Assembly: GCA_014904985.1 (NCBI GenBank)
Contig: MU128921.1
Coordinates: forward strand, 203,944-267,943
Source of the DNA: Hydnum rufescens UP504
Lineage: Eukaryota; Basidiomycota; Agaricomycetes; Cantharellales; Hydnaceae
Reading direction: 5' to 3'
DNA: 64,000 nt
The number at the start of each line of letters is the position of its first letter. Position 1 is the stretch's first letter. Positions 1 to 10,749 of this stretch are shown piece after piece. Below the pieces are notes generated by a model. The model saw nothing but the letters and a program-made list of their open reading frames with translations. It made no database searches and was not told the origin of the DNA. The position numbers and the translations under genes are program-made.

Positions 1-2753
1 CGGAATTCAGGTGTAGTACAATTATCGTGTAAGGTACCACGAAGAAGGGAGAGTAAACAAACCCCGGAACAGGCATCATAATCCGGCTGCGTCCGGCGCC
101 AATTAGAGCCAATCCCAGACCGTTTACAGCCATATTCCTAAGGGATCATCTTCCCACGTGTCGTAACTCCTTCGAACACGTTGCGAGCGAAGATATAATG
201 AAATCAATACCATGACCCTGGTGAGAAAGCTGCACATCGCTACCATTCGTGAACATATCCAAAATCAGAGCCATTACTGATCGTGGACTGATTCATTCTG
301 TGGTGCCAGAATCGGCTCTACTACTTCGATGACTATGTATCATGCTGGTCGCGACTGGTAGTCTCGTAACCAGACCCTCTTATCAGAGGCTCTGGTTACG
401 AGACTATGAGCGAATAAAAACGAATAATAGCCTCGCAACCTCTGCCAACTAAAATCCCCTATCTGAGGATGTTGTATTGTTGCATCTCAGGCTCAGGGTC
501 TGTTCTTCGCGGGTGGGACTCTGAAGGCGAAGGAGACAGTTGATTAATAACTACCAGCGCTAATATGAGATATTATAAAGCAATTATCACCATTCGGAAT
601 TCCAGAATACGAACCTTGTCGAGATCATGCAATTCTGCGCGAAGCAATGCTCACCAATCCGGACGGTACGCCTTCGTAAGAGGGCATTGTGTGATGAAAT
701 ACCACTACGCTTACACCACTATATTCTTGACACCACACTGGGCATCGTCCTATCGTAACCATCACCAAATTATTCGCCTGTGTATAAGCGAGGTGAGAAT
801 TTAGGATTCATTGAGGACATAGGAATCGGGGGTGCACAGTATATCCATAATATGGGATAGTGGCTTCCCCCGAAAAGCCGAAATCTAGCACGATGCGTGG
901 ACGAAGCCACCGAAGGAACTGGTAGAAAATGAAATAGGGGTTTGAAATAATGGTTCGAAACTATCTGTCTATTCTGTGGAATACGGGTAATCAACGGAGC
1001 ATACCAATCATCATGAGTTACCTGAAGTGCCTGATGCATCATGGCGGTCCGGCAGATATACACATATTACGGAGAAGGCCTTGGGTCTGACATGATATCA
1101 TTTGAACTAGAAGCTGCGGCTAAGCAGGTTGGATACGAATCACCAAGGATGACTTCGTCGATATGTATCCTTGATAATCGAGCCCTTGAGCTCCTAAAAA
1201 ATAAAGAGAAGGCCCTACCCGTCGTTAGAGATTTTCCCCAAAATGACAATGAGGCAACCAAGAAGGAGCAATGGGACTTGGGATAAACCATGTAGTGGTA
1301 TGCACTTCTCAGCATGAAATGTGCGTTCTTGTTACTTGGAAACAGGAAGGGCGTTTCCACAAGAGATCCTAATTTCCGTGAAAAATAATGGAACTATATT
1401 GACTAAAATGACATCCTGCAGCGAAATGGTGTAGTGCCGATCTTGAGCGAGCCTACGACAAGTCGGAATAAAAGGAAAACCTAACCTTAGGGCTGAATTC
1501 AAGCTAAAAATCACAACCTATATTCGGCAGTCCGGTGTAAAGGATGTAAGTGGCGGCGAGTGTGGATAGTATTACGTAAGAGATGTGGTTACTGTCACGG
1601 GTCACGCTCTTGCGTCCTCGCCTCAATCGTCGGTCCTCACCAATTGGTGGGCTGTTTCGGCCCTAACTGGATCGTTTCCGAGAAAATATTTGCTGAAGAG
1701 TCGCGGCCAGGTCTTTAGTGACATTTTTCTATTGTAACATATCTACGCCATCGCTGCTGATGATCTTGAAAATCGCTGAAAAATATGCTTAATCAAGAAA
1801 GGATCGATTTGTTTTATCCAATATCTGCCATCCATTTCAGTACCGCTGCATCGCCACTTCGTGTTTCAACAATTGCCACTCGTGTAAGTCGTGTTTCGTT
1901 CCTCCATTCGCCTCCTCCTGGAACCATATTAAATCGCATACTTGACCAGGATACGCGTAAAGGTATCCAAAATTATCTCAATGCTTCAGCCGAAACCTTG
2001 CCAGGCAACCAAAAATACCTGAAGTTCATTGGTGATGCTAGACTAGTTAGAAGACTTCGGCAAAGACCGTGGGCGTGAAACCGCTCCGCACTATTCATAC
2101 TTTTAAGCTACCATCATGTTTAGCTCTCGAAAAGCAGCGTCACAACATAATAAGGAAGGAAATCCACGAGATACCGTCAAGACGTTTGTTTCCGCACGTA
2201 TTAATATGTGACATCCTGGGCCCTTCAGTTCCTGATCCTGTTCAATAGGAAGCTCCAGCTGCGAGATATGTTTTTGACAGCCCTGAACGTGATGCGCCCT
2301 GGGCTGAATTGTGTAGGCCGGGCCCGGGGGTGGGAAGCGGTGCATACAGGTTCGTATCCCATTGGCCTGGTATCTCGCAGGCGGCAATGACGACGTCCCA
2401 CATATATATTTCGTTCTCACCTGTAGTTTCCCATACAGGTGGCTTTGCAATCCAAAGCCCTATTCTCAACAATGCAGGTACACTCATAGCACCATGATAT
2501 TTTTTGATATTTCTGTGTCCCATCCCTTACCCCAATGTATTATTACAGAACTTGGGGTTCTATTGTGCATTACCCTTCGACCCGAAACACACCGAAATCG
2601 AGTGCACAATGATCCCGAAATGAGATTATCAGGGCACTCGAGATGTGGATTATCGATACATGGAGGTGATTGTGAGATATAACAAGAAAAATCGATATGC
2701 AACGCCATGCCCATGCAAAGCAGCAATATTGTGCTGCAAGACTAATGAAGCCA
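1..2753. other. No supportable gene (2.75 kb)
   Basis: Open frames on both strands are short, overlap each other and carry no domain I recognise, and no exon chain with GT-AG introns could be built. A strong hairpin at 359-406 is listed separately. The stretch may be intergenic DNA plus decayed coding or transposon sequence; nothing firmer can be said. Confidence 0.5.
359..406. repeat. 48-bp near-perfect palindrome (hairpin)
   Basis: Positions 359-374 (TAGTCTCGTAACCAGA) are the exact reverse complement of 391-406. After one C:C mismatch, five more bases pair (376-380 with 385-389), leaving a TATC loop. It lies in a region with no gene, so it may be a small foldback element, a dyad binding site or a terminator-like structure. 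No function can be assigned. Confidence 0.75.
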
Positions 2754-4323
2754 TCATTCAGTAACGACATCAACTGCAACGCTCTGCGTAGAGGCTGCCA
2801 ATATGCCCATATCATCGATCACACCATCTCTGACCAGCCCATCAAAAGCATCGAGTGGCAGTCCTTTCTCCATATTAATGCGCTGGCGCTCGGCAATCTT
2901 ACGCCTGTCCTCGGCAAATATGAGGTCCAGAGTGGCAAGAACCAACTCCTGCTTAGCGCGCTTAATCTCGGCGGAAAGTCGAGCTCGGTCGTCTGCAGCC
3001 TTTTTGCCCACTGCAATGACCTCTGCGATCTGCAAACAAAAAGAAATCGGCAAGACTCAACAATGAGCACAAAGAGATGATTGCTCTTGCCTCCGCATCA
3101 AGTTTAGATGTCAAGGTCGGCCTTCGTTTTGCCGCTGGGATGTCTGACAACGATCCCACTTTCTGTCCATCCTCGGTTCCATGGGCGTCGCTCACAGAAT
3201 TATAATCAGATCCTTGCTTATGCTCTTCTGCGATTTCATCTCCTTTTGATGTCGAAGGGGACATTGATGATTTGGTCAATGAGGGATGAGATTCTTGATT
3301 TTTGGCCGCTGGGGCTTGGGAATGCGGTGACTGGTGTTGTACGGAGGGTGCGAGACGCGGGAGCACTTCTTTGACCTGCGGTCTCGAGTCGCCAGGGGGT
3401 GGACTCGCAATGGGAGGCGAAGACAACTCGCGTTTTTTTGCTTGATTATTGTTGTTTGTCTTGATATGGTCTTCTAATTCTCCAGGACTTAAAGGGAGGG
3501 GCTCCGTAGGCTGGGCCGGAGTAAGTGAACGCTGACGTCGCGAAGAATGGCGAGCGGATGGCTCCCCACGAGATTCAGGATGGTCTTCACGATGTGGCGA
3601 CCGAGATCGGGATTTGCGTGGGGGAGACACCCGACGCCGTGGACTATGCGCCCAGTCACGAGGGCGAGGGGAACGTAGATCTAAGTACTGCCTCTTCAGA
3701 ACATCTACGCATAAAATGTGGGAGTTTAGGCTCTACCAGGTACATAGCGGTCTGGTGAACGTCGTCGTGGAGGAGTCGGCGGCCGGTTGTAACGCCCATT
3801 CGATCGCCATTCTCGATGACCTACAAATTAGTAACTCCACATTGAGAGGACATGAATATTATTCGAATTCACCTGGAGAGTTTGAACGTTCACGCCACCG
3901 ACGGTGATTCTCTGGCTCACCGTACCGAGTCGGGGGTCTATCTCGCTCATAGTCATAACGAGGATATTCAGGGCCACGTTCTCGTCTCCGTCGCTCCATA
4001 TCCAATTCTCGGTCTGGTTCAGGAGGCCACCGACCCGGGGAAGGAACGTAACGATCGTAGCGGTCCCATTCTCGTTCTCTTGTTCGATCCCTATCGGAAG
4101 GGCGGAGGTACGTGTCAGGTTCTCGGCCCCTAGAATATGGGGGTGACCGTGGTCTGTAACGCGAGGCCCCGTTAGCTCTCTCTCGTGATCTACTCCGGTT
4201 CAGACGCGGAGAGGGAAGTCTCCGATGTGGAACGCTAGGAGAAGACGGCCTGTGGCCTCGATGCGGAGTATTTATCGAGGAGGGGACTCCTGGAGGAGTA
4301 GGACGGGGCGGTAACCCACTCAT
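2754..4323 (-). CDS. Arginine/serine-rich (RS-like) protein
   Basis: The model has four exons: 4323-3873, 3820-3744, 3687-3091 and 3029-2754, giving about 466 residues. The N-terminal two thirds are dominated by R/S/P/D/E with many RS, RSRSP, RDR and RER runs, as in SR-type splicing proteins and RS-rich nuclear factors. No RRM is visible. The C-terminal ~90 residues form a charged, probably helical segment. The first two introns are GT-AG (intron 1 has TTACTAAT before TTGTAG). The third is best explained as a GC-AG intron, because the frame runs on exactly from SKLDAE into IAEVIAVGKK. The likely role is nuclear, RNA processing or chromatin; partner and mechanism are unknown. The low-complexity composition prevents a family name. 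Confidence 0.7.
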
Positions 4324-5636
4324 GCACAGTTGGCCTAATTGTCGTTCACAGCTTGAGTGTCACGGGAGTTTCCGATGCATGCGAATTTGCGAAATGCTTT
4401 TGCATCCGGCACCGGGGGCCTCGGTCAATGAATCCTCCAGAGTGATATGAAAAGTGTTAGGTACTATGCTAGCAACTGATAATTCAGTAGATGCTTGAAT
4501 ACCCATGCAGTATGGGAACTGTGAGTTGGGAAAGAGACCCCAGGGTCGGCTACGCTGAGAAGTACCGTTTCACAAAAGTGTCTGGATAGAGCTACTCATG
4601 GATAGTGGACATGACTTATTGAAATGGAAGGCGAGGGATATTGGGGATGTAAGGTGACGTCCCGCGAAGGGGATTTGGCACGGTCTTCTCCAAGGTCCTG
4701 CATGCACCATGCCAATTACTGTAAGAATAGATAGATACACTATCCCTAGAATGTTGGAGTAAGAGCATCCACAGTGCCATGGGACCCATCGTTAAGTGTG
4801 CTGAAAAATCACTGGGCTACTCAACAAAAGCTTGGTGGCAAAAGGTGTGCGAGTCCCGCGACTGAGACAGAGTCGGATAGATTGATGGACCTCTAAAGAA
4901 ATAGTGGCGGATCCCAGGAAGAAATTCAAATGAGCAAGGGCAACCTTGAATGTAGTAAAGGTTCAAGAGCGCACTCCCGCTACATCGGAGGATGCAGTAG
5001 GGCACCCTGATTGCGGGCCTGCGTCTCCCTACTTGAAACAAATATTAGGGGAGCAGGGAGACCGAATCTTCTTAAAAGGGGAGAGTGGAATCAATAAATA
5101 TACAGTTTCTAATATCCAAGGTCCTTGATGAGCCACGTTCTGCGATTGGCTGGGCCATTACAGTAAACAGATGCACAAAGCCTGGGTTGTGGATACATGA
5201 TGAGTTCGAAAATGGAAAGGTCAGGATGGGACACCGATTAATTTTCCATCGATTATTGTCCCTGCTGGCAGATTATCCAGAAAAGTGAACCCAGGGGCTA
5301 CCATGGGTGTGCGTGGCAGGGAAGTAATACAAAAAGCGACCGGAGTTTACCGAAGGGAGCTTCAGTATTTGTTCCTATTCTGCAAACATCACTCCCTCGC
5401 GGTGTACCTGGAGTCTCTGGAACACTGATGCATACACTGTTACTCTGACTCTTATTGTGACACCCAAATAGAAGGAAGGAAGGAGGTATGAATACGCTAT
5501 CGCCGAACAATAGTGCACAAAAAGAAACCATGGCAATAATACCAGCCACCGCCAATCTCATATAGCCCTTTCTGCCTTGTTCGCCTTGATTTCTCATACC
5601 TTGCTATACCCCTTGTATTCCACCTTTTCTTCCTTC
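4324..5636. other. Intergenic, no supportable gene
   Basis: This 1.3-kb stretch separates the divergent RS-rich gene and LPMO gene and must hold both promoters. Short open frames on both strands show no recognisable domain and no splice-linked continuation. Confidence 0.5.
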
Positions 5637-7070
5637 ATGCTGCTTAATCTTCTCTATTACTCGACTGGTGCGAGTCTTCTTCCGTTCGTGGTGTCCCATG
5701 CATCGGTACATCAGCTCTGTCTCTTTCTTGGCTTGCTGCTGAACCGGAATATTTCTGTACAGATATACCATCCAAGCATGTGGGGATTCAATGCCACGGC
5801 GGATACTCCATTCTATGGTGCGGGTGTCCCAGGCTTAACCGATAATCGCCCTGTCGTGCCCCTCATTAACCGAACCTTCGAGCAGTGCGTATCATATGTA
5901 TGTTTTCCCGATTTACAACCGCGTGATCCTCATGCATAGTTGCTTAGGTGGTGGTTCCATGGGTATCCGAATCTTCCACCCCATCCGGAAGACATTATGC
6001 AACTGCCTGCTGGGGGGTCTCAGAGTGTCGAGATTGCCTGCGACAAGCAGTTTACGTCTTATTGGGCAATGACGGGCAGCGCCACGGACCAATCCACTGA
6101 CTCGCCGTGTCGTGAGTCCTGATCCTATACCTATTTTCCCTGTCTCTGATACTAATTCGAACAGCCGGGAGTCCTACCGAGCAATTTCATACATCTGGAA
6201 TTGACGATCTTGGTGGATGTGCACTGGCTATCGCATACCAATCCAATGCATCTCTGGTGACTCCTGCGGATTTCACCGTCTTTAGTGTGAACCAGACGTG
6301 CGTGTGGAAGCGCAATACCGAGTTTCAGGTGCCCGCTGCTATGCCTCCCTGCCCAAATGGGAAATGCACTTGTGCATGGTTTTGGATACATCGAGAAGAC
6401 GCAGGATCAGAGCAAAGTAAGTTGCATTGGTGCTTCCCATCGTTTCCCTCACGTTTATGTTGGCATTGATTCCTTGTAGATGTGCGTCCACTTCTAGGCT
6501 GAGCGGTGACACTAGTGATTTACAATTTTCTCTAGTACATGATCGCCTTCCAATGCAACATCACTGGGGCCACTGGGACCCAACCGGTGGCCAAAGGGAA
6601 TCCGGCGCGCCGGTGTGGGGCGGACCCGAAAGTGAATAAGCCAGCAGATCCGTCGAACTGCACGGTTGGCGCCCGCACACCGAGCTATTGGTTCCAATAC
6701 GAACAGAATAACGTGCGCGTCTTTTCTCCAGGATAGTCTTCGTTGCGATGATACTGATGAACTAGCGGTACAGTTCTTTGAGGATGCGATGCAGCCACCA
6801 ATCTATACAGACCTCTACGGCTGGACCGACGGTGCTCAACTTGACATCTTCCGCTCTGTACCGTTTGGAACGACACCTAATACTACAATACCCGATGCCA
6901 CGACGCCCAATGCTACGACTCCCTCGTCAACCACCGTGTCCAGCCTTGCGCAGCCCTCGTCGACGGCGACATCCACTGCACCTACGTCGAGTCCATCTAC
7001 TACCCCCCTTCCATTACGAGCTCCCGCCGCAATTTGGTGCGCGTTGTTTCTATCTTTATTTCGACTTTGA
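5637..7070 (+). CDS. Secreted AA14-type lytic polysaccharide monooxygenase, probably GPI-anchored
   Basis: Exons: 5637-5705, 5763-5884, 5948-6111, 6165-6416, a 2-nt exon 6480-6481, 6536-6712 and 6774-7070 (about 360 residues). Exon 1 encodes a signal peptide ending VVS-HAS; cleavage before His exposes the N-terminal histidine an LPMO needs for its copper brace. The mature start, H-A-S-I-Y-H-P-S-M-W-G-F, has the AA14 spacing. AA14-like blocks follow: EQWWFHG, CPGSPTEQFHTSGIDD (second copper His), FTVFSVNQTCVW, CAWFWIH, EQNYM (axial Tyr) and ARRCGADP. AA14 enzymes are copper oxygenases reported to act on xylan-coated cellulose; the substrate here is inferred. The C-terminus is a Thr/Ser/Pro-rich stalk plus a hydrophobic tail with no following charged end, typical of a GPI signal. 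The start was chosen because ATG 5637 gives the full signal peptide. Confidence 0.85.
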
Positions 7071-7924
7071 CACTCATTCATTCCTGGTTCGACTATTTAA
7101 AGTCTGCGACCATTATCGCCGTCACGTACATCGAATATGATGCAAGTCCTCGCAGACGCCATCGGACTTGGTTCACTGCGGCGACGGCGGCCCCAGCGGC
7201 GCTTGCGCAAGGTTGAATGATGGTTTATGATATATATACCGTATATTCTGTTCGTTGTTTCCCCCTAATCAGATCCTCTAGACCTCTTACCATCGTAATA
7301 CCATAATAATGTACACGTTTCGTGTTCCCTCGGATTTGTTCATGTATAATGTGTGATAATTCAATCGTGGGTGATTGGCAGTTTCTGAGTTTAATAATCC
7401 GACAGCTATTTAGGTATCACTGTGGGTGTTGCTTGCTCCAGGTCGCTTATCTGAAGACGTGTAACTTTTTTTTGCGGCTTGATTCTTCGCCACTCTGAGC
7501 ATGGGGTTGTTATCGATGTGCCTTGATGTCGCTTGGACTTCCTTCTCAGATTCCCAGCAACCCCTAGGCTGCAGCTGCCTAGTAGATAATCAGCCTTCAC
7601 ACCCCTTGCCATCTCGTTACTATCTTGTGGTATGTACAGTGACACTTCGAGACCCCTACTACTTCGTCAGTGGCCAATACTTTTGGGACCGGCGCTCTTC
7701 CACCAGAGTTATGGGCTTTGATATTCGAGTATGCGACTTCTATCTCACGGTTTTTCTATGCCCGAATGGCACTACGGCCTGCTTACTCCATTCGATGAAG
7801 CGCACCTCGATGCTCGCGATACATATGAGTCCTTTGCGTTATCCATGGGTGCGTCACGTGTGAATCCTATAGAAGAGGATACGCTGGACATTACCCATTT
7901 TGTCCACCCGTAGCGACGAAGAAG
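7071..7924. other. Intergenic between LPMO and F-box-like gene
   Basis: This holds the LPMO 3' region and presumably the promoter and possibly a first exon of the F-box-like gene. A frame around 7731-7913 could be an N-terminal exon, but it shows no motif and no clear splice link. Confidence 0.4.
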
Positions 7925-9474
7925 GCTATCTCACTCGTGTCGAGAGGATGGCATCAGTTTTCTGCAGGTTTGATGTTTCGGCATATAGTCATCAGGAGGA
8001 CGACCCAGCTGTCGGCTCTAGTGTACTTATTCGAAGCTAGTAGGGCTGTCGCGAAGAGGCTCGGCGCGCCTGCGGTCGGTCTAGGATGGTGGGTCACGCA
8101 CATCAAGCTCATTGCTATGGATTACGGTGTTGCACCATCGAAGCACGAGGCCAGAGCCACCACGGAGATAACACAATCTCGATTTCCGAAGGAGGAAATT
8201 TCTTGTTTTACTTGCGCCGCCTCTTAGCGTGTTGTCCACGCCTCGAGGTATTGCTTGATGCCGCACCGTACGCAATTGACGACAGGCCCAAGTCATACCT
8301 CTGCTCCATCCATCCCTCCCTGGCCTCTTCTGCACCATGTCTCCGTTCTTTAGAGTATACCCAGGGCGGACCTAACTTGGGAGATCTCCTCGTCAATCTG
8401 CATATCTCCCGACATCTTCGGTCCCTGAAATGCAATAATGTACACACGTATTTGACGCGCGATCTATCCACATCGATTCCGGCCGCCCACCAAATCTTGT
8501 CACTTTCGGGGCTCGTCTCACTTGATCTCTTCCTCTCCTCAAGCATGTACGAATATTGGGACATAATCACCGAATCATGGTCTCTGCCCTCCCTCACGCA
8601 CTTCACGTTCCGCGTCCCCCCCTCGTCCAGCAACGTGCTCGCCCCCGCAGCGCGTCGATCGATGCGTTCATTCTTCCTATCTCATGGGCCTCAACTAGTC
8701 TCTCTCGATTTCAAAATCTGCCCAGGCGACACACCACTGGATGCTTGGCGCGACGTAAACGCAATCGCCCAGACGATGATGCTCATCCCGCCATCCTTGA
8801 ACTATGTCCCAATATCACCGAGCTCGCTATCTCTGCTCGATGGATCGCCCCTCACCCTCACCCTCCACGAACTCCATCGCCTTCATCGATCCGGGACCCG
8901 GCCTACGGGCCGACATCCTATTTTCGATCGTGGCGTCATCCAAACCTGGCTCGCATTGGCTTGCGCGACACACATCCTTCCGCCGCAGGATTTTCAACAA
9001 CTCTCGGGAACACTCCTTGCGGCTCCCATTCTCTCGCTCCATCTTCTCTTCGCGCAGACAGCCATGGCCATGACAGCCACCCCACCGCAGGGATGTCACG
9101 CCGTCTGTGCAGCATTCATCATTTTTTCTGCGCGCTCCTCAGTCACTCCTCGACTAATGGGACTCACGATACTACGATCCCGTCTGCCACTGCATCCCAT
9201 AGAAGAGCGTTCCCTGCGCTTGCATCTATCTACCTCCTCGACTCTTCACCAGAAAATGTTTTTGCGCAACAGTCCGGCAGACATGGATATCCATCGTGAG
9301 GGACTCGGGAAGGGGTCCTCTTCTTCGCGGCACACAGGGACATGCAACCCCGGTGCAGGGACCCCGGATCTGATGTTCTGGAACGCCTGGGCAAGACACT
9401 GTGCCGCGCGAGGAGTGGCGTTGTGCGATTGGGGCGGCCAGCCCTTGTCTCTGGGCCCTATTGAGATTCCTTGA
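7925..9474 (+). CDS. F-box-like / leucine-rich protein, frame disturbed
   Basis: Codons from about 7925 read AISLVSRGWHQFSAGLMF, matching the second half of an F-box in the large Agaricomycete family. RRTTQLSALVYLFEASR and a GWWVTHIKL segment follow. A 65-nt intron (8127-8191, GT to CCGAAG) joins this in frame to LRRLLACCPRLEVLLD and leucine-rich segments (SLDLFLSS, LPSLTHFTF). Near 8,790 the plausible reading changes frame (AILELCPNITELAIS), and the end (FWNAWARHCAARGVALCDW) is back in the original frame. So there are extra unrecognised introns or indels. F-box proteins recruit substrates to SCF ubiquitin ligases; the target is unknown. The N-terminus and true start were not found. It could be a pseudogene. 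Confidence 0.5.
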
Positions 9475-10749
9475 TACTCGGAGGCCGCATTGGCCTCCGT
9501 ACTTGTGTAAGCGTTCTGTCTTGGTGCCTTTATAACCAGATATACCCAAAGCACCTGGCAGCGTGGTGTTTTCTTGTTGATTCTTCTCGAATAGCATCGA
9601 TTGGTCATGTCTGCGATCGTCTAGGTATTTCCCTGTTCATGAATTGGAATTGGGGATGAAATGATTTGGCTTTGGAAGAACTTGTATCTGCTAGGAATAG
9701 TAATTAGTCTTTGATCATGGGAGTCTCACGGATCAGTCGCCTCACAAGACCAACAGCTCCTACCCCTCCTACGACTACTATTCTCGGACTAGAGCGGAAG
9801 CCTGAAATAGTAATGTAACTGTCAAGGCGGGCGGGGCCTCCAGCCACAGAGATACTCAAGGAACAATATATAGATCTAAGCCCCGAAGCAATTATACAGA
9901 GAAGCTCCGCCGATGCATTCCAGAGGTCGGTTGCTGCCCGCCCGCGCGGGTGTGTGCAGGGAAGGAGTTCTCAGGGGGTGTACAACTGCGCACTGAAATC
10001 ACGTCATGCGTTTGTCTCCCTTCCAATATATGGGGATGACAAAAAATCCAATATCTGGATGGATGATGGTCTAGTTTGGGGGGGGGGACACGACTCACAA
10101 ATTTATAAAGGAAGTGGAGGGGGTTCTCCATTCGTCCCTCCCACTCGCTCTTCCCCACCACTTTGATTGAGTTGACACCACAATTCACGCTCCTGTTCGG
10201 CGCGCCCGCCCATACTACTATTGCCATTAGTAGTGTGTCCTCAATGCTTTTAATCATAGATAAGCCCATATGTAATAGCCCCTCCACTTCCGGCCCTGTT
10301 CATTGCCAATGAAAGGCATACATCAATTCCTAACAGAGATACAGCATATAGACAAGCATGGGGGCAAAAAGGAACGGGATATGATTCTTTGGGGAGGGAG
10401 GGAATCCAACGATATCCTGGAACAATAGCCACAACCAAATCCCGCTCCTGCGCATCCCCCTGGGGTAAACAGCATGTGAAAAAGAAACAAAATAATCCTG
10501 AGGTACATTATTGATGACAGACTACTACATTTACCTATTGGAGTACGTGTGTGGAGTCTTAGAACGAGAGAGAATGCTTCAAACCGGCATGGAGACTTAC
10601 ATGAGCGTCACAGAAAAAGCAATCTAAAGAAGGTTGGAATGAATTCTAAAACAGTCCATGACAGGATGAGACGCAGCAGCGATATATGAAATTGAGACTG
10701 TCCGCGCCGATGGTGGAGATAGTGGGTCGGGGGGAAGGCTGATGATTTC
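9475..10749. other. Intergenic, no supportable gene
   Basis: This 1.3-kb stretch between convergent genes contains short uninformative frames and a G run at 10,078-10,087. No RNA gene or repeat was recognised. Confidence 0.5.

Noticed and set aside
1041..1360. Small gene around 1.0-1.4 kb on either strand
   Set aside because: Frames on both strands overlap with no motif, splice link or codon preference to choose between them.
2962..3630. Separate small protein starting at 3630
   Set aside because: The start is not an ATG and the frame is continuous with upstream exons of the RS-rich gene.
8086..9474. Single 462-residue ORF taken as one protein
   Set aside because: Its first codons lie in a probable intron, and its middle third is not protein-like compared with the overlapping +1 frame.
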